This document shows, piece by piece, positions 8,872-17,406 of a stretch of DNA of 64,000 bases (position 1 is the first letter of the stretch; every line of letters starts with the position of its first letter). The notes under the pieces are model-generated. The model was not told the origin of the DNA. It saw only the letters and a program-made list of their open reading frames with translations, and ran no database searches. The stretch comes from Opitutaceae bacterium (GTDB lineage: Bacteria; Verrucomicrobiota; Verrucomicrobiia; Opitutales; Opitutaceae). The stretch spans positions 496,001-560,000 of the forward strand of contig JAIXWF010000022.1 of the NCBI GenBank assembly GCA_027482185.1, read 5' to 3'. The position numbers and the translations under genes are program-made.

Positions 8872-10317
8872 CTAGGGGGTTGCTCGCCGCACGGCGCGGC
8901 CGGGAAGGGCCTCTTTTATCCGTTCGCCGCCGCGAACCACGAATTGGCCGTGCACGAGCACATGGGCGATTCCGGCGGAGGGCAGGCTGCCTTGGGTGAA
9001 CGTGGCGCGGTCGATCACGGTGGCGGGATCAAAAACGGTGATGTCGGCGTCCGCACCGACGGCGATCCGGCCCTTGGCCTGCATTGCCGGCACGTGGTCG
9101 AGACGGCGCGCCGGCAGAATCGTCATCTTCGCCAGAGCGTCCATCAGCGGGAGGAGTTTCTGTTCGCGCACGTAGCGGCCCAGAACCCGCGCAAAGGTGC
9201 CGGCGCCGCGGGGATGACCGGCGCCGTCCACATAGGGGATGGCGTCGCTCGCGATGATGACCCCCGGATGGGCGATGGCGCGCGCCACGTTTTCCTCCTT
9301 CATGGAGAAAATCACCACCCACCCGCCTTGCCGGCGGTAGCGGTCGAAAGAATCCTTCGTCAGGCGTTCGCCGGTCACGGGCCACATCAGGTCGGCGTAG
9401 TCGATCTGCAGGCGGTGCTGCCAACCCTCGTCGAAGATCGCCGACTCCAGCCGGGTGGAACCGGCGATGTACGGATAAACTTCGGTGGTCAGGTCGAGGC
9501 CCGCTTTCCGCTTCGCGTCGATCAAGTCCAGGATGGCCGGCACGTCGCGCGCGCCGCTGCTACCCACATGCACGATATGGAGCGGAGCGCCGGTCGTCTC
9601 GGCGGCGCCGATGACCTCGCGCATCGCGCCGATGCCGTTCGTGCGCACGTGCACGAAGGCGGGCACACGGTTCCGCGCGGCGACGCGAAAGATCCGCTCG
9701 ATCTCCGCCGTGGTCGCGGCCGGGGAATAGTTGATGCCGAAACCGACTCCGAGCGCGCCTTCGTCGAGGCCGGTCTGGACTTCGGATTCCATGGCCCGCA
9801 ACTCCGGCTCGCGCGCCACCCCCAAGGTGCCGACCAGGCCGAGCACCGTGGTTTCCTTCGGTATCACCGCGCCGGGGCGGAACGCATGAAAGCGGGCCGC
9901 GAGGTGCCCGACCGTTGTGCCGAAGTTGACGGGCGCGCGGCCTTCGAGCTCGGCGAGCCAGGGCCCGACCGGAGAGTTGCCGGCCTCCATGTCCAGCGCG
10001 GTCGTGACGCCGTCCTGCGCCTTGAGTTCGAGGTCGCTGACCTTGAAGCCGTGCTGGTGCAGGTCGATGAAACCCGGCGCCACGACGAGGCCCGCCACGT
10101 TTACGACCACCTTGCCGGCCAAGGCCGTCTCGGCGACGGCGGCGATTTTGCCGCCGTTCACGCCGATGTTCCGCGGGGCATCGAGACCGGTGGCCGGGTC
10201 CATCACGCGGCCGCCGGCGAGGACGACATCGTAGCTTTCGGCGGCCGCGGCCGGGGCTGCGAAGGCCAGGGCGAAGGCGGCGACAACAGGCAGACGGAAA
10301 CGGGTGGTCGTACTCAT
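8872..10317 (-). CDS. Secreted N-acyl-D-amino-acid deacylase-like amidohydrolase
   Basis: The protein has 481 residues and a signal peptide (to about residue 26). It then shows the amidohydrolase pattern: the beta-sandwich opening DVVLAGGRVMDPATGLD, metal motif VAPGFIDLHQHG, HLHIVHVGSSG-type His motif (LHIVHVGSSG), ASDAIPYVDG with the catalytic Asp, and the C-terminal RIAVGADADITVFDPATV. This order matches the D-aminoacylase / dihydroorotase-like subfamily. It probably hydrolyses an N-acyl-D-amino acid or related cyclic amide outside the cytoplasm. Substrate is not decidable from sequence. It stands alone on the minus strand. Confidence 0.85.
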   Translation of the reverse strand: MSTTTRFRLPVVAAFALAFAAPAAAAESYDVVLAGGRVMDPATGLDAPRNIGVNGGKIAAVAETALAGKVVVNVAGLVVAPGFIDLHQHGFKVSDLELKAQDGVTTALDMEAGNSPVGPWLAELEGRAPVNFGTTVGHLAARFHAFRPGAVIPKETTVLGLVGTLGVAREPELRAMESEVQTGLDEGALGVGFGINYSPAATTAEIERIFRVAARNRVPAFVHVRTNGIGAMREVIGAAETTGAPLHIVHVGSSGARDVPAILDLIDAKRKAGLDLTTEVYPYIAGSTRLESAIFDEGWQHRLQIDYADLMWPVTGERLTKDSFDRYRRQGGWVVIFSMKEENVARAIAHPGVIIASDAIPYVDGAGHPRGAGTFARVLGRYVREQKLLPLMDALAKMTILPARRLDHVPAMQAKGRIAVGADADITVFDPATVIDRATFTQGSLPSAGIAHVLVHGQFVVRGGERIKEALPGRAVRRATP

Positions 10318-10540
10318 GGGGTGCGGGTTCTGATCGTCGGATATCCGAAGTGCCGGCGGCGCGAAACGATGAAATCGCCGCGCGCCGGAGTGCCCGTTGG
10401 CGAAACGAGCGCCAATCCGCCGGTCCCGAAGTGCGAGCCGGGACGATCGCGAGGCAACCGCCCGGTCTCCCTGGGTTCCTCGACCTGGGGTGGCCGCGGG
10501 CGCCCTCGCGGGGCCGAGGGCGTCGCGCAGCTGGGGCGAA

Positions 10541-10957
10541 CTACTTCGCGCGCTTGGCGATCCAGTCGGTCTTCGTGGCCTCGCCGCCGTTGAAACCGGG
10601 GCGCTCGACCTGGCCCTTGATCGCGTCGCCGTCGATTTTGCCGGCGTATTTCACGACGAACTTGTTGTCGCCGAAGGCGAGCTCCACGGAGAAGGCGAGC
10701 GTGCCGTCTTTGTACGACGCGGCGGAGATCGGTGTATCGGGAATCTGCATTTCGCCGGCCTGCCAGCCGAGCAGCGTACCGGTCAGTTTGCCGTCCTTGA
10801 GCTCGAGTTTGAGCGTGCGCTCGACGGCGGCGCCGCCGCCGCGGCCGGCTTGGGACCATTTCCAGGTGCCGTTCGGGGAAGCTTCGGCGGCCTGGGCGGA
10901 AACGGTGAAGACAAAGGCGGCGACGGGCGCCGCGAGCAGGGTGCGCAGGGTATTCAT
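10541..10957 (-). CDS. Small secreted protein, unknown function
   Basis: The product has 138 residues. Start ATG 10957 opens a clear signal peptide ending near AQAAEA. The mature protein begins NGTWKWSQAGRGGGAAVERT and contains KLELKDGKLTGTLLGW and AGKIDGDAIKGQVE, alternating strands typical of a small beta-barrel such as lipocalin-like or DUF-type extracellular proteins of this phylum. No catalytic motif was recognised. The intergenic gaps on both sides (10318-10540 and 10958-11352) carry no other gene. Confidence 0.7.
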   Translation of the reverse strand: MNTLRTLLAAPVAAFVFTVSAQAAEASPNGTWKWSQAGRGGGAAVERTLKLELKDGKLTGTLLGWQAGEMQIPDTPISAASYKDGTLAFSVELAFGDNKFVVKYAGKIDGDAIKGQVERPGFNGGEATKTDWIAKRAK

Positions 10958-11204
10958 GGGGTATTGGGGAGTACGCCTGCCGGACGGACGGGAGTGCCAA
11001 ACGTTTTGTCCGAGGGCGCAAAAATCGTTGCGCGGACCGGGCGGAAGGCTCCGCGGGTTCGAATGCACCGTGCCCGGGAATGGCTCCGTCGAGCGCGGAG
11101 GGGCGCGCTTGGAGCGCAACCGAGGGGATGGGCACGGACGAGGCGCGCGCCTGTGGAGCGGAATGGGCGGCGTGGTGCGCCGGGGTATTCGAATGCGGAG
11201 AGTG

Positions 11205-11230
11205 GACCCGGGCTGAAAGCCCGGGCTACG
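11205..11230. repeat. Palindromic CCCGGGCT repeat, copy 2
   Basis: GACCCGGGCTGAAAGCCCGG plus GCTACG is the second copy of the family. Here the stem is perfect: CCCGGGCT pairs with AGCCCGGG. It lies in the 395-bp gap 10958-11352 between two minus-strand genes. Apart from this hairpin I see nothing recognisable in that gap. Confidence 0.7.
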
Positions 11231-11352
11231 GTGCGGCGTTTTGCTGCGCGGCGGGTGCGGCGGGGTCGGGCTTTGGGCGCGGCCGAACCGACGGCGTACT
11301 TCCCGGTTCGGAATCGGCCAATTCGGCGAGCGCGAGGCGGAAGTTCAGCAGA

Positions 11353-12444
11353 TCACCGCCGCGACCACGCGGCATCGAGCCGGTAGATGCGTTCGGCGTT
11401 GGCGTGATAGAATTTTTCGAGGACGGCGCGCGGGAGGTTGAGCGCCTGGGTCTTGCGGCCGTTGTAGGTCGTTTCGCCTTGGCCGGCGTAGTAGTCGAAG
11501 TCGGCGCGATAGCGGACTTCGAGACTGGCGGCATGGGCCTGGCGCTGCGGGTCGGTCGGCGGCGTGTCGCGGCGGTGCGGCATCCAGCCGGCGTCCACGC
11601 CATACATGATGCGGTCGGGAAACCGCAGGAAAAGCGCGCGCACCTTTTCGCTCGGGTGACGGGTGAGGTTGCGCGTGCGGGCGGCGACCTCGATCTGGAA
11701 ATTCGGATAGCGCGCGAGCCGTTCGGCGATCCCGTCGAGATCGTGTTCGAGGCTGCCGAGGTGCGCACCGACCACGACCAGCGCCGGGTGTTTCCGCATG
11801 ATGTTGTCGCGGGCGGCAATGATGGCGGCGTGGCTCGGATATTCCGGTTTGCCGTAGAGATGCCACTGCGGGTTCTGCGAATAGTAGCCGTAGTGGGAGC
11901 TGTTCGGATCGAGGGCGAGCCAGGCGTCGATGGGCTCGGCGAGGTGGGCGTGGAGCGGTTTGCCGACTTTGGCGAGGTGCGCGTAGATCGGATCGAAGAG
12001 CGGATCGTCGGGCAGAATGAATTTGCCCTCCCGATTTTTGATCTCGATGCCGACCTCCTTCCAAATTTTCACGGCGACGGCGCCGCGGGCAAACGCGGCG
12101 TCGAGCCATGCGATCGTGCGCGCAGCCCAGCCCGGTTCATCGCGGCCGCGGAGATCGAAGGTCGTGGTCACCGGGTAGAGCTGCGGCTGGGCGCGGTAGA
12201 GTTCGAACGCGATGCGGTCCATCGTCGCGAGCTGACCGTCGCCGCCGGGCACGCAGACGTTGATCGTGCGCACGTTGATGCGGCGGAAAAGGGCGTGAAT
12301 GGCCGGCACGTCCTCGAAGATGTGCGAATGGACATCGATCTTCAGGATCTCGGTGTAGGCGGGCGGCGATTCCGCGGCGCGCAGGGCGCCGAACGAGATC
12401 GCGCCGAACAGCGCGAGGGAAACGAGGAACGGGGAACGGAGCAT
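11353..12444 (-). CDS. Secreted amidohydrolase family 2 (TIM-barrel metal-dependent hydrolase)
   Basis: The protein has 363 residues and a signal peptide to about residue 24. KIDVHSHIFED supplies the first metal-binding HxH of the amidohydrolase-2 family (PF04909), GKPLHAHLAEP and VVGAHLGSLEHD later His positions, and RIMYGVDAG the catalytic Asp region. Relatives include decarboxylases and lactonases, so hydrolysis of a lactone or decarboxylation are both possible. The reading frame is intact. Neighbours give no specific substrate, although polysaccharide lyase genes follow. Confidence 0.8.
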   Translation of the reverse strand: MLRSPFLVSLALFGAISFGALRAAESPPAYTEILKIDVHSHIFEDVPAIHALFRRINVRTINVCVPGGDGQLATMDRIAFELYRAQPQLYPVTTTFDLRGRDEPGWAARTIAWLDAAFARGAVAVKIWKEVGIEIKNREGKFILPDDPLFDPIYAHLAKVGKPLHAHLAEPIDAWLALDPNSSHYGYYSQNPQWHLYGKPEYPSHAAIIAARDNIMRKHPALVVVGAHLGSLEHDLDGIAERLARYPNFQIEVAARTRNLTRHPSEKVRALFLRFPDRIMYGVDAGWMPHRRDTPPTDPQRQAHAASLEVRYRADFDYYAGQGETTYNGRKTQALNLPRAVLEKFYHANAERIYRLDAAWSRR

Positions 12445-12882
12445 GGGGGAGCGGGGTTTCCGGCCAGGGGGAGGAGCGACGCGATAAACTGAACCGAGAG
12501 GAAGCCGGATTTTAAGCGGGATCGGATGCGGGAGGGGTTTGAAGGAGCGGGTGACGGCTGAAAACGGAGTCGGACTCCTCGCGTCACCCCGGCCCTCAAG
12601 TGGGCCGACCGAGCCACGGCGCGAAGTGCGGGTTAGCGAAGGGACCCGGAGAGGGACTCGAAAACGGGCCCGAGCTCGGCCCGGCGCAGGCCGAGGTTCG
12701 GACGTCGGTCTTGGCAGTCACGATGCGATGAGACAGACCTCGGGCGGTTCGCAGTCAAGCAGCGGGGCTTCAGACTGGTTCCGCGGCGGCGGCTGGGACG
12801 AAGTCGTTGGGTGCGGAGGACTGCCTGCCGCTCGCGCTCCCGAACACCGGCATGCCGGCGGCGGGTGGGTGGCTTGGTTTGC

Positions 12883-12941
12883 GTAGGAGCGCGCCTCGTG
12901 CGCGCCTGGGGGCATTGGGCGCGGACGAGCCGCGCCCCTAC
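12883..12941. repeat. GTAGGGGCGCG-family palindrome, copy 1
   Basis: This 59-bp inverted repeat has arm GTAGGAGCGCGCCTCGTGCG (12883-12902) and a right arm ending CGCGCCCCTAC (12931-12941). The reverse complement of the right arm is GTAGGGGCGCGGCTCGTCCG. A second copy is at 44709-44801. It sits in the 493-bp gap 12445-12937, which otherwise shows no supportable gene on either strand. Confidence 0.7.
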
Positions 12942-12965
12942 GTGATGGGATCGTCGGCGGAGGGG

Positions 12966-12991
12966 GACCCGGGCTGAAGGCCCGGGCTACG
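12966..12991. repeat. Palindromic CCCGGGCT repeat, copy 3
   Basis: GACCCGGGCTGAAGGCCCGG plus GCTACG lies just downstream of the minus-strand PL6 stop codon, 25 bp after copy 1 of the GTAGGGG palindrome. Here the hairpin could end or stabilise the lyase mRNA, but there is no T-tract. Confidence 0.7.
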
Positions 12992-13011
12992 GGGCGGCGC
13001 GTTTTTCGCGA

Positions 13012-14406
13012 TCAGCGCTTGTACCAGGCGGGGCCGACGTCGGCGGCGGCGAGGGGGCGGCGGATGACGGGGGCGGCGGAAAGTTGGTCGCTGCCGAGGT
13101 CGCCGGGGGCGGTGCGCGGTTGGCCGTCCAGGTCGGTCTTCAGGGCGGCGTGGTTGGCGGCGACGGCGCGGCGCGCCGGACCGGCGGCGGCGGGGCGGAG
13201 GAGACCGTCGGGGCCGCGGGCGAGCTGCGGGTCCGCGACAGCGATGCCGGGACGGGCGGCGGCGGTCGGGCCGAAGGCGAGATTGTCCTGCCAGGTCCAA
13301 TCCGCGCCGGCTTCGCCGGCGAGCAGGCTGCCGCCGTCGCCGACGACGAAGAGGTTTTGCGCGACGACGATGGCTTCGGGTTTGAGGGTGCGGCCGGCGC
13401 CGCCGAGGCCGGCGGCGAGATCGAGGCAGGGGCCGGCGGAGGCGACGACGGTGTTGCCGGCGATGACGGCGCGCTTGGCGACGAAGTATTGGTTGAGGGC
13501 GGAATTCGGCACGCCGCTCGTGATCCAGATCCCGCCCTTCATGACGCCTTCGATGTAGTTGTTGGTGACGACGTGGTCCTCGCCGATGATGCGGATGCCG
13601 CCGGAGTTGGGTTTGCGGCCGCCGAAGAAGAAGTTGCCATCGACAACATTCCGGTCGCCGTGGCGCAGGGTGAGCATGCCGTCGCAGTCGCGGAACGTGT
13701 TCGCGCGGTAAACGTTTTCCCCGGATTTCGAGGAGATGATTTCGATTTCGCCGTCGCAGCGGTCGAAGAGGTTTTCCTGCACGGTCGTGCGCGAGTTGCT
13801 CATCGACTGGTGGCTGTAGCCGATGCGGATGGTTTCGCCGCCGTTGCGGCCGAGCGGGGCGCGCGGGCCGAAGTGGTTGCGCTCGAGGCGGTGGTTGTTC
13901 GGCGTCTTGGGATCGACCTCGATCTGCAGGGTCGGATCGTCGCTCGACTTGTTCGCGAAGTAGCAACGGTCGATGCGGTGGTCGGTGCCCTCGACGTGGA
14001 CGAAGAACTTGTAGGTGCCTCCGTCGACGACCGAGGCGGTGAGGCGGTTGTTTTTCCCTTTGATCAAGATGCCGTCGCCGTTGGGGCCGCCGTCCTTGAT
14101 CACGAGGCCTTCGACGACGAGCCATTCGCCGTCGATGACGAGACGGGATTTGCCGCTGAGTTTGAATTGGCCGGGATTGGTGGCGCGGAGCGTGATCGGT
14201 TTCTCGCGCGTGCCTTTGCCGCGGAAAGTGAGCGTCGCATTTTCCCAAGTCGCGTTGGGAAACAGGACGACGTCGCCCGGTTCGAAGCGGTTCGTGAGCG
14301 AGGCGAGATCGCCGGCGGCGAGGAGGCGGTAGGCGCTTTCGGCGCGCGCGGCGGCGGGGAGGAGAAGCGCGAGGGCGAGGAAACGAACGAACGAGAGCGA
14401 TTCCAA
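13012..14406 (-). CDS. Polysaccharide lyase family 6 (alginate/chondroitin lyase-like), secreted
   Basis: The protein has 464 residues from the TTG at 14406, which gives an ideal signal peptide (ESLSFVRFLALALLLPAAARA). In-frame GTGs at 14424 and 14442 would add residues encoded by an interspersed repeat. The body is a right-handed beta-helix: early strand LTFRGKGTREKPITLRA, then IEIISSKSGENVYRANTFRD and MLTLRHG. Lys227 and Arg248 are 21 residues apart, as are the catalytic Lys and Arg of chondroitinase B, the PL6 prototype. It should depolymerise a uronate-containing polysaccharide by beta-elimination. Confidence 0.85.
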   Translation of the reverse strand: MESLSFVRFLALALLLPAAARAESAYRLLAAGDLASLTNRFEPGDVVLFPNATWENATLTFRGKGTREKPITLRATNPGQFKLSGKSRLVIDGEWLVVEGLVIKDGGPNGDGILIKGKNNRLTASVVDGGTYKFFVHVEGTDHRIDRCYFANKSSDDPTLQIEVDPKTPNNHRLERNHFGPRAPLGRNGGETIRIGYSHQSMSNSRTTVQENLFDRCDGEIEIISSKSGENVYRANTFRDCDGMLTLRHGDRNVVDGNFFFGGRKPNSGGIRIIGEDHVVTNNYIEGVMKGGIWITSGVPNSALNQYFVAKRAVIAGNTVVASAGPCLDLAAGLGGAGRTLKPEAIVVAQNLFVVGDGGSLLAGEAGADWTWQDNLAFGPTAAARPGIAVADPQLARGPDGLLRPAAAGPARRAVAANHAALKTDLDGQPRTAPGDLGSDQLSAAPVIRRPLAAADVGPAWYKR

Positions 14407-14417
14407 CCGGAGGAATT

Positions 14418-14450
14418 GAACCACAGAGGACACGGAGGGCACGGAGGTGG
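14418..14450. repeat. CCACAGAGG-family arm at a gene start
   Basis: TGAACCACAGAGGACACGGA plus GGGCACGGAGG is a single arm of the CCACAGAGG family. It lies immediately upstream of, and partly in frame with, the PL6 lyase. Two candidate GTG starts of that gene (14424 and 14442) fall inside the repeat. Confidence 0.75.
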
Positions 14451-14518
14451 AGGCGCGCGGGGTGCGCGGGTTGAACGGTGGAGGGTTAAAGTTGAAGGAA
14501 CGGAATTCCGCCGCGGGC

Positions 14519-16525
14519 CTACTTCCAGGACTCGTCGAAGAAGCCGGCGTTCACGATTTTGCCGGGCCAGCGGGGGCCGGGGGCTTCGCGCAGATCGACG
14601 ACGGCGAAGTCGGGGAGCTTGGCAGTTTGGAGGGAGTTCGTGCCGTAGGCTTCGTCGCGGAAATCGATTCCGCTGTTGAGCACGACGTAGCGCGGTTGCG
14701 GGCTGAGCGGATTCGGGAAAACCAAGACGGGCGCGTGGTGGGCGGCGTCGTAAGCGGTGCCGCGCACCGTGAGTTTGCCGGCGTCCCAGGCGAGCGGGGT
14801 TTTGCCGGAGGCGACGAATTGCGCGATGAGGCGGTTGGAACTCACGTCGCCCCAGAGGACGAGGTTGCGTTGGGCGAGGTCGTCGGCGGTGACGGCGGTG
14901 TCGTCCTTCACGAGCACTTCGCCGCGGAACAAATCGCGCCACATCTTCACGGCGTGTTTGAACTCGGCGTCGGCCCAGGCGCCGACGGCGGGGTTGAGGG
15001 GGCGGCCCGTGGGTTTGACGAAGAGGAACGGCGTGAGGAACGCGTCGTTGACGGGACCGGTGAGGCCGGGGGTCTTGCGGGTTTCGGTGCGCCAGCGGGC
15101 GGCGAAGGTTTTGTCCTGGAAGGCCCAGCGGCCGTCGGTCTTGGCGAACCAGTAGTAGGGCTCGAGGTCGCCGAGGACGACGGGCTGGCCGTCGATGACG
15201 ACGCGGAGGCCTTCGGTGCGTTCGAGCACGAGGCTGAAGACGGCGACGTTCTTCGTGGTGACGGCGAGTTCGCCGGTCGGCGTGAAACGCAGGCGGACGT
15301 CGGCGCGCTCCCAGTGTTTTTCCAATTCCATGAGCCGGATGCGGCCGGATTTCGCGTAACGCAGCGTGTAGGTGGTGAAGCGTTCGTCTTTCGGAAACGC
15401 GTCGCGTCCGGCGGCAACCAGAGTGTCGAGGCGGGCGGCGAGGGTCGCCTTGGTTTCGGGGTGGTACTTGTGCGCGGTCTTGGGGCCGATGAGGTGTTCG
15501 AGGGTCAGGCCTTCGGCGGACATGGCCTGGGCCATGATGTCGGCGGCCTGCTTCTGAGGGTCGATCTCGCCGCTGTAGGCGACGACGGGAAGGTTGGCCA
15601 GATTGGCGGCGTATCCGGTGGCGTCGTACCAACGCCACAGCGTCTGCTCCCACGGCGTGCGCGGCGGTTTGCCGGGCGCGAGGACCTTGGCGTAGACGGC
15701 GGTTTCGGCGAAGCCGGCGCCGGGCGAGGCGGCGACCCAAGTGTCGGGGTGGTGGACGGCGAGGTGCCAGGTGCTGGCGCCGCCCATGGAGAAACCGCGC
15801 ACGACGGTGCGGGCGGCGTCGACCTTGTAGGCGCGGCGGACAGCGGCGAGGGCCTCGAAGACATCGGTCTCGCCGGCGAACTTGGTCGCGTTGCAGAAGC
15901 GGCCGTAGGGCGTGAGAATGATCGCCTCGGCGGGCACGATCTCGCTGTCGCGCGGCGGGCGCTCGCGTTCCCCGATGAAGGCAAGCTCGGTGCGTTTTTC
16001 GCCGCGGCCGAGGAGGACGACATCGAGGCGGCGGGGGGCGTCGCCGGTCTTTTTCCAACCCGCGGGCAACGTGAGCGCATAGGGTTGGATCGAGAGATCG
16101 AGCGCGGATTTGTAGCCGCGGATGGAGGTGCCGGGCGTCTCGGTCCAGGGGGCGCGGCCGGCGCGGAGATCGGCGAGGCGTTCGCGGCCGGTGGCGAGGG
16201 CGCGGCGGGCGGCGTCGACTTGTTTGAGGTCGAAGAATTCGTCGTAGCGCAGGGCCCAGTCGACGGCCTTGTGGAAGATCTCGGCGTCGGGCAGCAGCTC
16301 GGCGAAACGCGTCTTGCCCGGGGCGGCGAGTTCGCGGGCGGCGGCATCGAGATCGGCGCGGAGGGCGGCGGCGCCGGCGGTGAGTTCGGCGCGGGCGGCG
16401 TCGGGAATCGCGATACCGGCGGGCGGCAGGCGCTTGGCGGGCGGCGGGGGCGTTTGGGCGGCGAGGGTGGAGGCGAAGGCGAGGGTCAGCGCGAGGGCGC
16501 GGGCGAGGGGAAGAGCGCGGGGCAT
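14519..16525 (-). CDS. Secreted prolyl-oligopeptidase-type alpha/beta hydrolase, paralogue 1
   Basis: The protein has 668 residues; start ATG 16525 gives a signal peptide to about residue 23. After an N-terminal helical region comes the hydrolase core: LLGRGEKRTELAF, LTPYGRFCNATKFAGETDVF, GFSMGGAS with nucleophile Ser246, SGEIDPQ with Asp322, and TAHKYH with candidate His352 or His355. The C-terminal half (RFTTYTLRYAKSGRIRLMEL onwards) is a conserved domain shared with its paralogue at 17407-19383. Such S9-like proteins are secreted peptidases or esterases. The order of motifs and many long identical stretches show the two genes arose by duplication. Confidence 0.8.
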   Translation of the reverse strand: MPRALPLARALALTLAFASTLAAQTPPPPAKRLPPAGIAIPDAARAELTAGAAALRADLDAAARELAAPGKTRFAELLPDAEIFHKAVDWALRYDEFFDLKQVDAARRALATGRERLADLRAGRAPWTETPGTSIRGYKSALDLSIQPYALTLPAGWKKTGDAPRRLDVVLLGRGEKRTELAFIGERERPPRDSEIVPAEAIILTPYGRFCNATKFAGETDVFEALAAVRRAYKVDAARTVVRGFSMGGASTWHLAVHHPDTWVAASPGAGFAETAVYAKVLAPGKPPRTPWEQTLWRWYDATGYAANLANLPVVAYSGEIDPQKQAADIMAQAMSAEGLTLEHLIGPKTAHKYHPETKATLAARLDTLVAAGRDAFPKDERFTTYTLRYAKSGRIRLMELEKHWERADVRLRFTPTGELAVTTKNVAVFSLVLERTEGLRVVIDGQPVVLGDLEPYYWFAKTDGRWAFQDKTFAARWRTETRKTPGLTGPVNDAFLTPFLFVKPTGRPLNPAVGAWADAEFKHAVKMWRDLFRGEVLVKDDTAVTADDLAQRNLVLWGDVSSNRLIAQFVASGKTPLAWDAGKLTVRGTAYDAAHHAPVLVFPNPLSPQPRYVVLNSGIDFRDEAYGTNSLQTAKLPDFAVVDLREAPGPRWPGKIVNAGFFDESWK

Positions 16526-16853
16526 GGGGAAAGGCGGAAGGCGAAAGGCGGAAGGCGAAAGGACGGAAACGGATTGGAACACAGAGGGCACGGAGACGAA
16601 CCGGAGGAGCACGGAGGGCGGGCGGGGGATTGCGGAAGGCGGATTGCGAAGTGCGGATTGGGGCGGAGGGAGCGAGGTCGGCCGGGGGAAGTCGGTGGCG
16701 TGAGAATCGGGGCTGGGCCGCAGGGCAGAGATTGGAACCACGGATTTCACGGACGGGCACGGATTCTCGGCCGGAAGCATACAGTTGGGGGCGTGGCTCG
16801 ACGGATCGGTCTCTCAACCATCAACTTTCAACTCTCAACTCCATGATTCCGGT
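16526..16853. repeat. Repeat-rich intergenic gap
   Basis: The 328-bp gap contains no supportable gene. It holds a GGCGGAAGGCGAAA tandem tract (about 16530-16566), a CCACAGAGG-family arm (16577-16620), a GCGGATTGCGAAGTGC tract (16628-16661), a further CCACGG-type arm (16735-16765), and a TCTCAACCATCAACTTTCAA tract (16811-16841). All five families recur elsewhere in the window. Confidence 0.7.
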
Positions 16854-17201
16854 TCAGAGTTTGTCGCCGAAGCGGAATTTCTTTTTCGCGCGCTGCTTTT
16901 TCGGGGACGGGGCGATGCCGAGGCGCGGGTCGTTGGCGCGGACCAGTTGGACGAGGCGCTTGGCGTCGCGCTCGAACGAGTCGGCGGTTTCAGGCAGGTA
17001 GAGCCATTTTTTCAAAATTGGATGCGGAGCGAGGGCGGGGAATTCCGCGCGCAGGCTCGGCTGGTGCTCGTGCATCGTGCAGACGAGCACGCCCTGCCAC
17101 GGTTCGCCCTGGGTGGTGAGAAACAGATGGTGTTTCCCGTGCAGCATGATCGTGCGGCCGCCGAACCACGACTTCAGGACAAAGGACGGCTCCGCGAGCA
17201 A
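16854..17201 (-). CDS. Conserved small cytoplasmic protein, unknown function
   Basis: The product has 115 residues from TTG 17201, but the coding signal continues upstream (VKAVKADHPLQWLADPL precedes it in frame without a good start), so the true N-terminus is uncertain. SWFGGRTIMLHGKHHLFLTT, VLVCTMHEHQPSLRAEFPAL and a basic C-terminus (KKQRAKKKFRFGDKL) are visible. The MHEHQ/His-rich core and lack of a signal peptide suggest a soluble protein. I do not recognise a family with confidence. It lies between the two S9-like paralogues, same strand. Confidence 0.6.
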   Translation of the reverse strand: MLAEPSFVLKSWFGGRTIMLHGKHHLFLTTQGEPWQGVLVCTMHEHQPSLRAEFPALAPHPILKKWLYLPETADSFERDAKRLVQLVRANDPRLGIAPSPKKQRAKKKFRFGDKL

Positions 17202-17406
17202 CGGATCGGCGAGCCATTGCAGCGGGTGGTCGGCTTTGACGGCTTTGACGCGGTGGGAATTGGAAGGGCGGGAAATGGGAAAAGCGGAAAAGTGGAAAAT
17301 CGGAAAACGGGAGGAGAGGTGAAAGGCGGAAGGCGAAACCCGGAAATTGGGAAATCGGGAAATTGGAAAACGGGAATTGCCGGAAGGGGAATTGGGGAAA
17401 CGGGAG
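17202..17406. repeat. GGGAAATT/GGAAAA tandem-word tract
   Basis: The gap between the small unknown gene and the second S9-like gene is mostly degenerate repeats of GGGAAATGGGAAAAGCGGAA (about 17266-17312) and GGAAATTGGGAAATCGGGAA (about 17339-17400). A shorter similar tract is at 1128-1166. Nothing else is recognisable. Confidence 0.6.

Noticed and set aside
12539-12915. Small open frames in the gap 12445-12937
   Set aside because: They overlap repeats, have no start context and give low-complexity translations.
14418-14450. CRISPR-like repeats among the intergenic arms
   Set aside because: The repeats are not regularly spaced, the spacing differs widely, arms are inverted and there are no cas genes in the window.
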